NCBI RefSeq assembly: GCF_002843235.3
Contig: NZ_CP031123.2
Coordinates: 744,001 to 808,000 of the forward strand
Origin: Providencia huaxiensis
Lineage (GTDB): Bacteria > Pseudomonadota > Gammaproteobacteria > Enterobacterales > Enterobacteriaceae
DNA: 64,000 bases
Reading direction: 5' to 3'
The notes beneath the pieces were generated by a model, which was given only the letters and a program-made list of their open reading frames with translations, searched no databases and was not told where the DNA came from. Positions 19,436 through 30,881 of this stretch are shown piece after piece; the first letter of the stretch is position 1; each line of letters starts with the position of its first letter. Position numbers and translations under genes: made by a program.

Positions 19436-22054
19436 ATGACCCAGTTAAGACAAGCGAAATATCGTCAGGATTATCAAGCACCTGATTACACAATTACAGA
19501 GATTGACCTCGATTTTAATCTTGACCCAGTGAAAACGATTGTTACCGCAGTAAGTAAGGTAAAACGCCTTAATCCACAATCATCAACGCTTGAGCTCAAT
19601 GGCGAAGATTTATCGTTAGTCAGCATCGAAGTCGATGGTAAAGCGTGGCAAAACTATAAAGAATCTGAAGGTAAATTGATTATTGAATCATTACCTGAAT
19701 CTTTCACACTACGGATTGTGAATGAAATTAGCCCTGAGAAAAATACCGCCCTAGAAGGGTTATATGTTTCAGGTGAGGCGTTATGCACACAATGTGAAGC
19801 GGAAGGTTTCCGCCATATTACCTATTACCAAGACCGACCAGATGTATTAGCTCGCTATACCACCACAATTACAGCTGATAAATCACGTTATCCTTATTTA
19901 CTTTCAAATGGTAACCGTATTGCAGAAGGTGAACTGAATGATGGGCGTCATTGGGTGAAGTGGGAAGACCCATTCCCAAAACCAAGTTATCTATTTGCCT
20001 TAGTTGCAGGTGATTTTGACGTTTTAAAAGACACCTTTGTCACTCGCAGTGGTCGTGAAGTTGCGTTAGAGCTCTTTGTTGATAAAGGCAATTTAGACCG
20101 CGCACCTTGGGCAATGCAGTCCCTGAAAAATGCCATGAAATGGGATGAAGAGCGCTTTGGTTTAGAGTATGACCTTGATATCTATATGATTGTTGCCGTT
20201 GATTTCTTCAACATGGGAGCAATGGAAAATAAAGGGTTGAATGTCTTTAACTCTAAATATGTTTTAGCTAAAAGCGAGACAGCGACGGATAAAGACTATC
20301 TGAATATCGAATCCGTAATTGGCCACGAGTATTTCCATAATTGGACAGGAAACCGCATTACTTGTCGTGATTGGTTCCAATTGAGCCTTAAAGAAGGGCT
20401 AACCGTTTTTCGCGACCAAGAATTTAGTTCAGATTTAGGCTCTCGCTCTGTTAACCGTATCAACAATGTCAAAGTAATGCGTTCGGCTCAGTTTGCTGAG
20501 GATGCAAGCCCAATGGCGCACCCAATTCGCCCAGACAAAGTCATTGAAATGAACAACTTTTATACTTTGACGGTATATGAAAAAGGATCGGAAGTCATTC
20601 GCATGATCCACACTCTGCTGGGTGAGGAGATGTTCCAAGCAGGTATACAACTTTATGTTCATCGCCATGATGGCAGTGCGGCAACCTGTGACGATTTTGT
20701 GCAGGCGATGGAAGATGCGTCAAATGTTGATTTATCATTATTTCGTCGTTGGTATAGCCAATCAGGGACACCAGTTTTAACTGTTCGTGATGAATATGTG
20801 CCAGAAAAACAGCAATATACGCTACATGTTAGCCAAATGACGCCACCTACGGCAGATCAAGCTGAAAAGCAACCATTGCATATCCCATTGGATATTGAGC
20901 TCTATGATGAACAAGGTGAAATTATCACGCTAAAACGTGAGGGTAGCGTGGTAAATTCGGTGCTAAACATTACGCAAGAAACTCAGACGTTTGTTTTTGA
21001 TGAGGTGACAAGCCGCCCAGTTCCATCCTTATTGCGTGAGTTTTCAGCCCCTGTAAAATTAGATTACAACTATACAGATGAGCAACTAGCTTTCTTGATG
21101 CAGCATGCAAGTAATGAATTTGCTCGTTGGGATGCGGCTCAGCAACTCATTAATAATTATGTAAAAATTAATGTAGCTCATTATCAAAAAGGTGAAACAT
21201 TAGTTTTACCTGAGCCAGTGGTAGATGCTTTTCGCGGTGTATTATTAAGTGATTCGATTGATCCTGCATTAGTCGCATTGATCTTAACGTTACCTTCCGA
21301 AAATGAGCTGGCAGAATTATTTACGGTTATCGACCCTGTTGCGATCCACGAAGTTGTAAACTTTATTCATCATCATTTAGCGGTAGAAATGCATGATGAA
21401 CTTCTCTCGGTTTATCGCTCTATTAATATTGATGGCTATCGTGTTGATCACCAAGATATAGCTAAACGCTCATTGCGTAACATTTGCCTGCAATACTTAG
21501 CCGCGGGTGATGATAGCGAGCTGGCGAACAAATTAGTGTTGGAACAATACCAATCTGCCGATAACATGACGGATTCATTGGCCGCATTGACCGCAGCTAA
21601 CGAATCACTGTTACCTTGTAAAGCACAGTTAATGGCAGACTTTGATGAGCGTTGGCACCATGACGGGTTAGTTATGGATAAGTGGTTTACCCTACAAGGG
21701 GCGAACCCTGCGAAAGAAGCCCTTGCTAATGTACGTGAATTATTGGGGCACCGCTCATTTAGCATGAGTAACCCTAACCGTGTTCGCTCACTTGTTGGTG
21801 CTTTCACAGCGGGGAATCCTGTTAATTTCCATGCGGAAGATAGCAGTGGTTATCAATTCCTGTATGAAATTTTAGTCGATCTGAATACACGCAACCCGCA
21901 AGTGGCTTCAAGACTGATTGAACCGTTGATCCGTTTAAAACGTTATGACGAAAAGCGTCAAGCGCAGATGCGCAAAGTGCTTGAGCAATTAAAAGCGCTC
22001 GATAACCTTTCTGGTGATCTATTTGAAAAAATTACCAAAGCGTTAGAAAGCTGA
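19436..22054 (+). CDS. pepN: Aminopeptidase N
   Basis: An 872-residue M1-family zinc metallopeptidase that removes N-terminal residues from peptides in the cytoplasm; it is the main alanyl aminopeptidase of enteric bacteria. The exopeptidase motif GAMENKGLNVF (about residue 263) and the zinc motif HEYFHNWTGNR (HExxH) followed by the Glu ligand in LKEGLTVFRDQEF are all present. The length matches the E. coli enzyme (870). AAAGG lies eight bases before the ATG. It is followed by a strong terminator, so it is a single-gene unit. Confidence 0.97.
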   Translation: MTQLRQAKYRQDYQAPDYTITEIDLDFNLDPVKTIVTAVSKVKRLNPQSSTLELNGEDLSLVSIEVDGKAWQNYKESEGKLIIESLPESFTLRIVNEISPEKNTALEGLYVSGEALCTQCEAEGFRHITYYQDRPDVLARYTTTITADKSRYPYLLSNGNRIAEGELNDGRHWVKWEDPFPKPSYLFALVAGDFDVLKDTFVTRSGREVALELFVDKGNLDRAPWAMQSLKNAMKWDEERFGLEYDLDIYMIVAVDFFNMGAMENKGLNVFNSKYVLAKSETATDKDYLNIESVIGHEYFHNWTGNRITCRDWFQLSLKEGLTVFRDQEFSSDLGSRSVNRINNVKVMRSAQFAEDASPMAHPIRPDKVIEMNNFYTLTVYEKGSEVIRMIHTLLGEEMFQAGIQLYVHRHDGSAATCDDFVQAMEDASNVDLSLFRRWYSQSGTPVLTVRDEYVPEKQQYTLHVSQMTPPTADQAEKQPLHIPLDIELYDEQGEIITLKREGSVVNSVLNITQETQTFVFDEVTSRPVPSLLREFSAPVKLDYNYTDEQLAFLMQHASNEFARWDAAQQLINNYVKINVAHYQKGETLVLPEPVVDAFRGVLLSDSIDPALVALILTLPSENELAELFTVIDPVAIHEVVNFIHHHLAVEMHDELLSVYRSINIDGYRVDHQDIAKRSLRNICLQYLAAGDDSELANKLVLEQYQSADNMTDSLAALTAANESLLPCKAQLMADFDERWHHDGLVMDKWFTLQGANPAKEALANVRELLGHRSFSMSNPNRVRSLVGAFTAGNPVNFHAEDSSGYQFLYEILVDLNTRNPQVASRLIEPLIRLKRYDEKRQAQMRKVLEQLKALDNLSGDLFEKITKALES

Positions 22055-22084
22055 TTTATATATAGCTAACCAATTATTGGTTTT

Positions 22085-22123
22085 AATAAGCCGCTAAAAT
22101 TTAATTTAGCGGCTTATTTGTTT
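22085..22123 (+). terminator. Terminator after pepN
   Basis: A perfect 14-bp stem (AATAAGCCGCTAAA/TTTAGCGGCTTATT) followed by TTGTTT, 30 bases after the pepN stop. Confidence 0.9.
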
Positions 22124-22379
22124 ATGGCAAGAATGGAATATTAAATGAGAGATAACTATCATAAAGTGGTTGTTTTCCTCAAAAAACTAGGCAAATGAAT
22201 TTTTATTGATTTTTTCATGGTAAAAGGGCGGTGAGATAGGGTAATCTATAGCGCGTTTTATCCGACGAAAAAAATCGCATGTATGAATGGCAGCTCGGCA
22301 AATCGTATTTGGCGGGGTTTTAGCATGCGACATGATGTCTACTCTATTGAAACGTACTAGTAAAAATAGGTTATTGGAT

Positions 22380-23390
22380 ATGCTATATCACCTTGCCCGC
22401 AAGGCACTATTCCAGTTCGACCCTGAAAAAGCTCATGAATTGACTTTTCGCCAGCTTCAACGTTTAAATCATTCTCCTTTTCAATGCCTTATTCGCCAAT
22501 CTGTTGCCACTAAGCCCGTTCAATGCATGGGACTTTCCTTCAAAAACCCACTAGGACTCGCAGCGGGTTTAGATAAAGATGGCGAGTGTATTGATGCTTT
22601 CGGTGCCATGGGGTTTGGGTTTATCGAAATTGGTACGGTAACTCCTCGTCCTCAGTCTGGTAATGACAAACCGCGGTTATTTCGACTTGTAGAAGCTGAA
22701 GGTTTAATTAACCGGATGGGGTTTAATAATAAAGGTGTCGATAACCTTGTCGAGAATGTTAAAAAATCGAATTACGGTGGGATCATCGGTATCAATATTG
22801 GTAAAAATAAAGATACGCCTGTCGAACAAGGTAAAGATGACTATTTAATTTGCATGGATAAGGTCTATGCACATGCCGGTTATATTGCTATTAATATTTC
22901 TTCCCCAAATACACCAGGGTTGCGAACATTACAATATGGCGAAGCACTGGATGATTTATTAAGTAGCATAAAAGCAAAACAACTTGAATTACAATTACAG
23001 CACCAAAAATATGTGCCAGTTGCTGTCAAAGTTGCGCCTGATTTATCTGAAGAGGAAATTATCCAAGTTTCAGATAGCCTAGTTAGACATAATATCGATG
23101 GCGTTATTGCAACGAATACCACGTTAGACCGCTCTTTGGTTCAAGGGATTAATCATTGCAATGAAGCGGGTGGGTTAAGTGGTCGTCCTGTGCAATTAAA
23201 AAGTACGCAAGTTATTAAACTTATTTCACGTGAGTTAAATGGAAAACTGCCAATAATTGGAGTCGGTGGAATTGATTCTCTTACCGCGGCACGTGAAAAA
23301 ATGGAAGCGGGTGCCTCTTTAATTCAAATTTATTCTGGTTTTATTTACCATGGGCCAAAATTAATTAAAGATATTGTTAATCATATCTAG
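22380..23390 (+). CDS. pyrD: Dihydroorotate dehydrogenase (quinone), class 2
   Basis: A 336-residue FMN enzyme on the inner face of the cytoplasmic membrane that oxidises dihydroorotate to orotate with quinone as acceptor, the fourth step of pyrimidine synthesis. The ATG at 22380, after AGG, gives the standard start [20 protein letters not shown], an amphipathic membrane-binding helix; the longer frame has no family match. FMN and substrate segments are visible: [38 protein letters not shown] (with the catalytic Ser region), TNTT and GVGGIDS. Position between pepN and zapC follows E. coli. Confidence 0.97.
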   Translation: MLYHLARKALFQFDPEKAHELTFRQLQRLNHSPFQCLIRQSVATKPVQCMGLSFKNPLGLAAGLDKDGECIDAFGAMGFGFIEIGTVTPRPQSGNDKPRLFRLVEAEGLINRMGFNNKGVDNLVENVKKSNYGGIIGINIGKNKDTPVEQGKDDYLICMDKVYAHAGYIAINISSPNTPGLRTLQYGEALDDLLSSIKAKQLELQLQHQKYVPVAVKVAPDLSEEEIIQVSDSLVRHNIDGVIATNTTLDRSLVQGINHCNEAGGLSGRPVQLKSTQVIKLISRELNGKLPIIGVGGIDSLTAAREKMEAGASLIQIYSGFIYHGPKLIKDIVNHI

Positions 23391-23414
23391 TAATAAATTG
23401 TAAATTTACGTATC

Positions 23415-23440
23415 AAGGGGGTTTATTTATTCCCCCTTTT
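23415..23440 (+). terminator. Terminator after pyrD
   Basis: AAGGGGG/CCCCCTT stem with loop TTTATTTATT followed by TT, about 25 bases after the stop. Confidence 0.85.
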
Positions 23441-23655
23441 AAACTATATTGCTAATAGTGGCTATTTTTATATCAAATTGATACCAATTTGCAGCTAGTT
23501 TGCTATTTAGATAACGACATTATCCGACTATTTATAAAGTAATTTATTTAGCAGATAATTTAGCGCATAAAAATACGCTTTAGAGTAAATTTAGAGAAGA
23601 TCATGATATCGATCCTTTCTATTATATTTACCGGTAAATCGCTAAAGGATCGTTT

Positions 23656-24201
23656 ATGAATATTAAACCTGATGATCATTGGCGTTGGTATTTTGATCAT
23701 GACCATAATAGGGTGATGTTAGATCTCGCCAACGGCATGATATTTCGTTCATGTTTTCCTGCTAAGATGCTAACGGTTTTTGCTCGTAATGAGATGCCAT
23801 TTAGTATCGAAGATGCAGGTGAATATTATTTATTCGATGAGCAGGCTAAAAGATTAAATATTACTCATGAAGAAAGAGCTGAATTAGTCTTAAATAGCTT
23901 AGTTGCTTTTCGTTTTTTAAAACCACAGATGCCAAAGAGTTGGTATTTTTCTTCATTTCACTATATTCGTGAGCCTAAGCAAGGGCAAATAATTCAAGTG
24001 TGTTTAGAAAATACGAACCGTTACTTCACATTTATTATTGCGGAAGCTGGTCCATCTGCGAGTTTATGTTTATTAGCTGAACCAATATTAGAATTACCCG
24101 ATCGAACTTTACGGTTTTGCGATCCAATTAAGATCATGAACGATCGCATGCTTGAATATTCATCTAAAGTGAAACGTCAACTATACGGTAATGCTATTTA
24201 G
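23656..24201 (+). CDS. zapC: Cell division protein ZapC
   Basis: A 181-residue cytoplasmic protein that binds FtsZ and promotes lateral bundling of its filaments at the Z-ring. The N-terminus MNIKPDDHWRWYFD followed by RVMLDLANGMIFRSCF is the recognisable family signature, and the length equals that of E. coli ZapC (YcbW, 180). AAGGATCG before the ATG is a plausible ribosome binding site. It sits between pyrD and ycbX as in E. coli, convergent with ycbX. Confidence 0.93.
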   Translation: MNIKPDDHWRWYFDHDHNRVMLDLANGMIFRSCFPAKMLTVFARNEMPFSIEDAGEYYLFDEQAKRLNITHEERAELVLNSLVAFRFLKPQMPKSWYFSSFHYIREPKQGQIIQVCLENTNRYFTFIIAEAGPSASLCLLAEPILELPDRTLRFCDPIKIMNDRMLEYSSKVKRQLYGNAI

Positions 24202-24280
24202 GTGATCGCCAAAGATCGTGGAAAAAAGAATAACTAAATAAATAGGCTTTTGTTAATTTAATTAATCTCGTTTTGAGTGT

Positions 24281-24318
24281 TTAACACCATCATAGAATTG
24301 AACCCTTGATGGTGTTAA
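24281..24318. terminator. Hairpin between convergent zapC and ycbX
   Basis: TTAACACCATCA and TGATGGTGTTAA form a perfect 12-bp stem. Neither side has a strong T run, so it is a likely but weak bidirectional terminator. Confidence 0.5.
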
Positions 24319-24334
24319 AAAGCAAAACCAACGC

Positions 24335-25450
24335 TTAATTAAATGCTAATTTAACGGATGTTCTCGGGATACAGCTACAAGCGAGTATATAACCATTTTC
24401 TTTAATGGCGCTTTGTTTTAACGGGGTGACTTCCCCCGAAATCAGTTTAATTTTACAGCGGCCACAGATACCAGCACGACATGAATAAGGGATCGTTAGA
24501 CCATTGGATTCTAATTGCTCAAGGATCACATTTTGGTTATCACCTTCATATTCTGTTTCTTCAAAAATTAAACTGACATTATTGGCTTGAGTTTTTAAAC
24601 TATTAGCAGCTAGATCACTTTCCCGTTCTTGAACTAAATATTGTTTTGCTGGTTTAGTTTCTAATACCGTCAGGGTATCACCAACACGAATAACCCCCGT
24701 ATTTTTAATAATCACATTTTGTCCGAAATCGACATCACCAGTTTCATCTGAACGGAAGGTTTGCAGTGTTGCAAGTGGCTCACTGTGAGGATGTTTAATT
24801 CCTTTTTCTGGGCTAACGGTCGTTAAAATGCACCGGCTACATGGCCTATCTAATGTAAAGACGACATCACCTATTTGAATGGTTTTCCATGTATCTTCTT
24901 CAAAAGGCTTGGCACCTGTAATAATTAAATTGCCACGAAACTGCTCTAATTTAATACTAGCAGGGCAACGGCGCTGTAGTTCTTGGACTGAAGCTTCGTT
25001 GATCAGTAAGAAAGGGTAGCCATCAGCAAAAGACATCGGCACATCTTGGTGTTCTTTGACACGGCGAGAAAGCTGTGGGCTCAGCCAGCGTAGTTGTACG
25101 GGCTCATCAAAAAAGGTACTTAACCAACTATTTATCGCTTCAGGCGCAATAAGTGCATGAAAATGATTGCCCCAAACTTCAGTAGGGCTCTGCTTATCGT
25201 TAAAGTCCTGATACAATACCGTTGCACTTTCGCCATTTGGTGCTCGCAAGTGAAGACCATTATTGAGCATTACCGGTGTAAAAAGTAACATTTGTGGATA
25301 TTTTCTCGCCGTAATAAATTTACCTTCCAGCGTGGTTACCATAAAATTACGATCAAAAGTCAAACCGCTAATATCAGCGAAGGCGTGGGATAAACGAACT
25401 CCTCGCATAGATTTAACTGGGTGTGTGTAAAGGCGCGAAAGCGTTATCAT
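24335..25450 (-). CDS. ycbX: YcbX: MOSC-domain protein with C-terminal 2Fe-2S ferredoxin domain
   Basis: A 371-residue cytoplasmic molybdenum-cofactor enzyme. In E. coli YcbX takes part in reduction of N-hydroxylated compounds such as 6-N-hydroxylaminopurine. Residues 1-120 are the MOSC N-terminal beta-barrel ([16 protein letters not shown]), residues about 120-270 the MOSC domain with the cofactor cysteine in [18 protein letters not shown], and residues about 285-371 a plant-type ferredoxin with the cluster motif CRAGICGRC and a final C near the C-terminus (ILACSC). The length agrees with E. coli (369). It is divergent from rlmKL across about 100 bases. Confidence 0.94.
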   Translation of the reverse strand: MITLSRLYTHPVKSMRGVRLSHAFADISGLTFDRNFMVTTLEGKFITARKYPQMLLFTPVMLNNGLHLRAPNGESATVLYQDFNDKQSPTEVWGNHFHALIAPEAINSWLSTFFDEPVQLRWLSPQLSRRVKEHQDVPMSFADGYPFLLINEASVQELQRRCPASIKLEQFRGNLIITGAKPFEEDTWKTIQIGDVVFTLDRPCSRCILTTVSPEKGIKHPHSEPLATLQTFRSDETGDVDFGQNVIIKNTGVIRVGDTLTVLETKPAKQYLVQERESDLAANSLKTQANNVSLIFEETEYEGDNQNVILEQLESNGLTIPYSCRAGICGRCKIKLISGEVTPLKQSAIKENGYILACSCIPRTSVKLAFN

Positions 25451-25548
25451 TTTTTAATCCTTATAATTGTGCGTAGCAACTTTATGACAACTGCATAAGA
25501 TTAGCTATAATGCGCAACAATTTTTCATCCAAATTGGTAATAAATACT

Positions 25549-27657
25549 ATGAATTCTCTGTTTGCCAGCACAGCTCGCGGCCTTGAAGAACTACTGAAAA
25601 CGGAATTAGAATCGCTTGGCGCTAGCCAATGCAAAGTGGCCCAAGGGGGTGTCTATTTTCAAGCCGACGAACGTGTCATGTACCAAAGCCTACTGTGGAG
25701 TCGGCTGGCATCGCGTATTTTATTGCCACTGAATGATTTTGATGTCTACAGTGACTTAGATTTGTACCTCGGTGTACAAGCTATCGACTGGAGTGAAATT
25801 TTTTCAGTCAATGATACCTTTGTTGTTCATTTTACTGGGACTAATGAAGAAATTCGCAATAGCCAATACGGTGCATTGAAAGTGAAAGATGCTATCGTTG
25901 ACAGCTTCGTACGCAAGCTTGACCAGCGCCCTGATGTGGCTCGTCAACAAGCAGATATTCGTATCAACGTCTACCTGAATAAAGAGAGAGCCAGTGTGGC
26001 ACTCGATTTAAGTGGTGATTCATTACATATTCGTGGCTACCGTGATTTGGCAGGCCAAGCGCCCTTAAAAGAGACACTGGCGGCGGCAATTATTAACCGC
26101 TCAGGTTGGCAGCAAGGAACCCCATTGGTCGACCCGATGTGCGGTTCAGGAACATTATTAATTGAAGCTGCAATGATGGCAACGGATAAAGCCCCCGGCT
26201 TACACCGTACGCATTGGGGTTTCTATGCGTGGTCTAAATTTAACGCGGAACTTTGGCGTGAATTAACTACGGAAGCACAAGTGCGTTTTCGCCAAGGTTT
26301 GAAAGAGACGACATCCCGCTTTTATGGTTTTGATATCGACAAGCGTGTACTTGAAATGGCTCGTGCTAACGCACGTCGCGCAGGGTTACAAGATTTAATT
26401 ACCTTTAAGCAAGGTGATGCAGCAGCATTAGAAAACCCAGTTAATACTAATACGCTAGGCACCATTATCAGTAACCCACCTTATGGTGAGCGTTTAGAAA
26501 GTGAGCCTGCTTTAATTGCGCTACATAGTCAGCTAGGGCGTATCGTGAAGGCCCGTTTTCCTGGGTGGCGTTTATCGATTTTTAGTGCTTCTCCTGAGCT
26601 ACTTAGCTGCTTGCAACTGCGTTCAGAGCGTGAGTTTAAAGCCAAAAACGGCCCTTTAGATTGCGTTCAAAAGAATTATCAATTAGCGGCTACACCGTCA
26701 GAAACCATTGCGGAAATATCACCTGATTTTGCAAATCGTTTACGTAAAAATATCAAGAAATTAAGTAAATGGGCGAAGCAGCAAGGGATCGATTGCTACC
26801 GTGTTTATGATGCCGACCTACCTGAATACAATGTTGCGGTTGATATTTATGGCGATAAAGTGGTGATCCAAGAATACGCGCCACCGAAAACCGTAGATGA
26901 ACGCAAAGCTCGTCAACGTTTGTTTGATGTGATCACTGCAACAATGAATGTGTTAGAACTGACATCGAATCAGCTAGTGCTAAAAACGCGCCAGCGCCAA
27001 AAAGGCAAGCAGCAGTATGAGAAATTAGCGCAAAAAGACGATTTCTTTTTAGTACAAGAATACAATGCGAAAATGTTGGTGAATTTGACGGACTATCTGG
27101 ATACGGGGTTATTTCTTGACCACCGTATTGCCCGTAAAATGTTAGGCCAGATGAGTAAAGATGCGGACTTTTTAAATTTGTTCTGTTACACCGGTACTGC
27201 TACTGTGCATGCAGGGCTTGGTGGCGCGAAAAGCACCACTTCCGTTGATATGTCACGTACTTATCTTGAGTGGGCTGAAAAAAACCTACAAGCGAACGGG
27301 CTAACAGGTCGTCAACACCGTTTAATTCAAGCGGATTGCTTGAGTTGGCTGGCGAATAGCCAGGAACAATTTGATTTGATCTTTATTGATCCCCCAACAT
27401 TTTCAAATTCAAAACGCATGGATGGTACATTTGATGTACAACGGGATCATATCCAGTTGATTACCCATCTAAAACGGTTATTACGCCGTGGTGGAACCGT
27501 GATGTTCTCTAATAACAAACGTGGTTTCAAAATGGATCTTGAAGCAATTAAAGAATTAGGATTACAAGCACAAGAAATCACAGCGAAAACACTGTCAGAA
27601 GATTTTGCTCGTAACCGTCAAATACATAACTGCTGGCTAATTAGCCACGCAGAGTAA
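25549..27657 (+). CDS. rlmL: Bifunctional 23S rRNA methyltransferase RlmKL
   Basis: A 702-residue fusion enzyme. The N-terminal half (RlmL) makes m2G2445 and the C-terminal half (RlmK) makes m7G2069 in 23S rRNA. A THUMP domain lies at about residues 45-155; the RlmL methyltransferase follows with [14 protein letters not shown] and the N6/N2-type motif NPPYGER; the RlmK Rossmann domain carries [14 protein letters not shown] and DPPTFSNS. I chose the ATG at 25549 ([16 protein letters not shown]), which restores the E. coli length exactly, rather than the upstream ATG at 25510. The uup gene starts only 11 bases after the stop, which suggests an operon. Confidence 0.96.
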   Translation: MNSLFASTARGLEELLKTELESLGASQCKVAQGGVYFQADERVMYQSLLWSRLASRILLPLNDFDVYSDLDLYLGVQAIDWSEIFSVNDTFVVHFTGTNEEIRNSQYGALKVKDAIVDSFVRKLDQRPDVARQQADIRINVYLNKERASVALDLSGDSLHIRGYRDLAGQAPLKETLAAAIINRSGWQQGTPLVDPMCGSGTLLIEAAMMATDKAPGLHRTHWGFYAWSKFNAELWRELTTEAQVRFRQGLKETTSRFYGFDIDKRVLEMARANARRAGLQDLITFKQGDAAALENPVNTNTLGTIISNPPYGERLESEPALIALHSQLGRIVKARFPGWRLSIFSASPELLSCLQLRSEREFKAKNGPLDCVQKNYQLAATPSETIAEISPDFANRLRKNIKKLSKWAKQQGIDCYRVYDADLPEYNVAVDIYGDKVVIQEYAPPKTVDERKARQRLFDVITATMNVLELTSNQLVLKTRQRQKGKQQYEKLAQKDDFFLVQEYNAKMLVNLTDYLDTGLFLDHRIARKMLGQMSKDADFLNLFCYTGTATVHAGLGGAKSTTSVDMSRTYLEWAEKNLQANGLTGRQHRLIQADCLSWLANSQEQFDLIFIDPPTFSNSKRMDGTFDVQRDHIQLITHLKRLLRRGGTVMFSNNKRGFKMDLEAIKELGLQAQEITAKTLSEDFARNRQIHNCWLISHAE

Positions 27658-27668
27658 GGATAGAATCA

Positions 27669-29576
27669 ATGGCTTTAATTAATTTGTCGGGTGCATACCT
27701 TTCGTTTAGTGATGCACCTTTACTCGATAATACTGAAATTCATATCGAAGATAACGAACGTGTATGTTTGGTTGGCCGCAATGGTGCGGGTAAATCAACG
27801 TTAATGCGTGTGTTAACGAAAGAGCAGCCGCTGGATGACGGTCAATTAATTTACGAACAAGACTTGATTGTTGCTCGCTTACAGCAAGATCCACCGCGTA
27901 ATATTGAAGGTACTATTTTTGATTTTGTGGCTGAAGGCGTTGCAGAACAAGCTCAGTACCTTAAAGATTATCACCATGTTGCGAAAGAGGTCGAAACCGA
28001 CCCGAGCGAAAAAAATCTCAATAAATTAGCTGAATTACAAGAGGTGTTGGATAACCGTAATTTATGGTTATTGGACTCTCGTATCAGTGATGTACTGAAA
28101 AAACTTGGTTTACCTGCGGATGCAGAATTATCTTCATTATCAGGTGGTTGGCTACGTAAAGCGGCTTTAGGTCGTGCGTTAGTGAGTAACCCGCGAGTAC
28201 TCTTTTTAGATGAGCCAACCAACCACTTAGATATTGAAACGATCCTTTGGCTGGAAAATTTCCTAAAAGACTTCCAAGGTAGCATCGTATTTATTTCCCA
28301 TGACCGTTCATTTATCCGCAATATGGCAACGCGTATTATTGATTTAGACCGTGGGCAATTAGCGTCTTGGCCGGGTAATTATGATGACTACTTGGTGAAT
28401 AAAGAAGAAGCTTTGCGTGTTGAAGAGATGCAAAATGCAGAATTCGACCGTAAATTAGCCCAAGAAGAGACGTGGATCCGCCAAGGTATTAAAGCGCGAC
28501 GGACTCGTAACGAAGGGCGTGTTCGTGCGTTGAAAGCGTTACGCGTAGAGCGTTCAGAGCGTCGTGAAGTGATGGGCACAGCGAAAATGCAAGTGGGTGA
28601 AGCTGCCCGTTCTGGAAAAATTGTGTTTGAAATGGAAAATGTGAATTACCAGGTTGATAATAAAGTACTGGTAAAAGATTTTTCAGCTCAAGTATTACGT
28701 GGTGATAAAATCGCTTTAGTTGGGCCAAACGGTTGTGGTAAAACAACATTGTTGCGTTTAATGCTGGGGGATTTACAAGCAGATAGCGGACGAGTGCATT
28801 GTGGTACTAAGTTGGAAGTCGCTTATTTCGACCAGCACCGTGCGGCATTGGACCCAGATAAAACCGTGATGGATAACTTAGCGGAAGGCAAACAAGAAGT
28901 CATGGTGAATGGTAAGCCACGTCATGTTCTTGGTTATTTGCAAGATTTTATGTTTCCACCAAAACGTGCGATGACCCCTGTTAGGGCGCTTTCTGGTGGT
29001 GAACGTAACCGCTTGTTACTTGCACGTTTATTCCTAAAACCAAGTAACTTATTGATCCTCGATGAACCGACTAACGACCTTGATGTCGAAACTTTAGAGT
29101 TACTCGAAGAGTTAGTTGATGGTTACCAAGGAACGGTTTTATTGGTTAGCCATGACCGAGAGTTTGTCGATAACAGCGTGACAGAGTGCTGGATCTTCGA
29201 AGGTAATGGGGTCATTAACCGTTTTGCTGGCGGGTATTACGATGCTCAACAGCAAAGAGCACAAACCGTGAGTTTGAAAGCAGAACAAACAGGTAAAGTA
29301 GCTGGCCAAGATAAACCGACGAAACCGAAAGAAGCGGTAAAACGGTCAAATAAGCTCAGTTATAATTTATTACGTGAATTGGAACAATTGCCAGCAAAAT
29401 TGGAGCAACTTGAACGTGATATTGAAACACTGCAAGCTCAAGTTGGTGATGCTGATTTTTTCAACCAACCACATGATGTGACAGAAAAAACGCTGAGTCA
29501 GCTATCTTCAAAAGAAGCTGAATTGGAGCAAGCGTTTGATCGTTGGCAAGAGCTTGAATTGCTGAAAAACGGCTAA
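27669..29576 (+). CDS. uup: ABC-F family ATPase Uup
   Basis: A 635-residue soluble ABC-F protein with two ATPase cassettes and no membrane segments. Walker A motifs are GRNGAGKSTL (about residue 37) and GPNGCGKTTL (about 353); the signature sequences are LSGGWLRKA and LSGGERNRLL, with Walker B FLDEPTNHLD and ILDEPTNDLD. A charged coiled-coil C-terminal domain occupies about residues 550-635. In E. coli Uup affects transposon excision, ribosome function and contact-dependent competition. It lies between rlmKL and pqiA as in E. coli. Confidence 0.96.
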   Translation: MALINLSGAYLSFSDAPLLDNTEIHIEDNERVCLVGRNGAGKSTLMRVLTKEQPLDDGQLIYEQDLIVARLQQDPPRNIEGTIFDFVAEGVAEQAQYLKDYHHVAKEVETDPSEKNLNKLAELQEVLDNRNLWLLDSRISDVLKKLGLPADAELSSLSGGWLRKAALGRALVSNPRVLFLDEPTNHLDIETILWLENFLKDFQGSIVFISHDRSFIRNMATRIIDLDRGQLASWPGNYDDYLVNKEEALRVEEMQNAEFDRKLAQEETWIRQGIKARRTRNEGRVRALKALRVERSERREVMGTAKMQVGEAARSGKIVFEMENVNYQVDNKVLVKDFSAQVLRGDKIALVGPNGCGKTTLLRLMLGDLQADSGRVHCGTKLEVAYFDQHRAALDPDKTVMDNLAEGKQEVMVNGKPRHVLGYLQDFMFPPKRAMTPVRALSGGERNRLLLARLFLKPSNLLILDEPTNDLDVETLELLEELVDGYQGTVLLVSHDREFVDNSVTECWIFEGNGVINRFAGGYYDAQQQRAQTVSLKAEQTGKVAGQDKPTKPKEAVKRSNKLSYNLLRELEQLPAKLEQLERDIETLQAQVGDADFFNQPHDVTEKTLSQLSSKEAELEQAFDRWQELELLKNG

Positions 29577-29606
29577 TAACGCTTTAATTAAAGGAGCAAA
29601 TACACT

Positions 29607-30881
29607 TTGTGCAACCATGAGTCTCATGAACATGTGCTTTGTCCTCAGTGTGACATGTTGGTTGCGGTTCCTGAATTGGAGCAAGGAAGCAAGGCAACAT
29701 GTCCACGCTGCGAAACCACATTGGTCTCAAAGTGGCGATATCCGTATAAGCAGCCAGCAGCATATGCATTCAGCGCATTAATTATGCTATTTGTTGCCTG
29801 CTTATTCCCCTTTGTTAAGATGGGCGCCGCAGGGATTGAAAATGAAATCTCGCTATTCCAAATTATTGAAATTATAGCCGCCACGCGCTATAGCGGTTTG
29901 GCACTCTTTTTTCTATTCTTTTCATTGATTATCCCTGCATTTTGCATGGTCACAATTATCCTTTTAGGGTTGCAAGTTCATATTCCTAAAGGCATTAAAG
30001 TGGTGATCACCCGTATTTTGTTCCAAATGAAAGCGTGGTGTATGGCTGAGATTTTTCTAGCGGGGGTCTTAGTCAGTTTTGTTAAATTAATCGCTTATGG
30101 CGATATTGGCATTGGGTTAAGCTTTTTACCTTATTGTGTATTTTGTATGCTGCAAGTGAGAGCTTTTCAATGCTTAGACCGCCATTGGCTATGGAACCGA
30201 ATTGAAGCAGCACCGAAATTAGATAGGCCGTTAATCGTCGGCCAGACGGGTATTAAGCAAGATGTACGTTTATGTCTTGTGTGTACGGCAATTTTACCTG
30301 CTGAACAATCAAAATGCCCACGCTGCCACTCTCATGGTAGTGTACGGAAAAATCAAAGTTTACAATGGACTTTGGCACTTTTAGTGACATCAATTATGTT
30401 GTATATCCCTGCAAATGTGTTGCCAATGATGACCACAAATACGTTGGGAACAGCATTAAATTCGACCATTATTGATGGCGTCATCTTGCTGTGGGAAGAC
30501 GGATCATATCCTGTTGCCATGGTGATTTTTATTGCCAGTATCATGGTGCCTACATTGAAAATGATTGGAATTGCATGGCTTTGCCTAGATTCCAAAGGGT
30601 ACGGTAATCGCGACCCACATCGTATGCATTTTATTTATGAGTTAGTGGAATATGTTGGCCGTTGGTCAATGATAGATGTGTTTGTTATCACTATTTTAGC
30701 CTCTTTGGTTCAAATGGGGCAGTTGATGAATATTGTCCCTGCGATGGGGATTATTTTCTTTGGTGTGGTTGTTATTCTCACAATGTTTGCAGCGATGACT
30801 TTTGACCCTAGATTAACTTGGGATCGCTGTGAAAGAAAAAATGCAGTAAATACTGTTGAACAAGAAGGAGTCATCGGGTGA
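29607..30881 (+). CDS. pqiA: Intermembrane transport protein PqiA
   Basis: A 424-residue inner-membrane protein with two PqiA domains. Each domain starts with a zinc-ribbon-like pair of CxxC motifs (CPQCD ... CPRCE near residues 12-35 and CLVCT ... CPRCH near 222-245) and contains four predicted membrane helices. It works with PqiB and PqiC, which form a tube across the periplasm for lipid transport and envelope integrity; the operon is paraquat-inducible in E. coli. The start is a TTG at 29607 supported by AAGGAG ten bases upstream and by the family N-terminus MCxH. The stop overlaps the pqiB start by four bases. Confidence 0.94.
   Translation: MCNHESHEHVLCPQCDMLVAVPELEQGSKATCPRCETTLVSKWRYPYKQPAAYAFSALIMLFVACLFPFVKMGAAGIENEISLFQIIEIIAATRYSGLALFFLFFSLIIPAFCMVTIILLGLQVHIPKGIKVVITRILFQMKAWCMAEIFLAGVLVSFVKLIAYGDIGIGLSFLPYCVFCMLQVRAFQCLDRHWLWNRIEAAPKLDRPLIVGQTGIKQDVRLCLVCTAILPAEQSKCPRCHSHGSVRKNQSLQWTLALLVTSIMLYIPANVLPMMTTNTLGTALNSTIIDGVILLWEDGSYPVAMVIFIASIMVPTLKMIGIAWLCLDSKGYGNRDPHRMHFIYELVEYVGRWSMIDVFVITILASLVQMGQLMNIVPAMGIIFFGVVVILTMFAAMTFDPRLTWDRCERKNAVNTVEQEGVIG

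Noticed and set aside
24281..24318. Hairpin between zapC and ycbX considered as a mobile repeat
   Set aside because: Only one copy was seen in the window, and the position between convergent genes fits a terminator.
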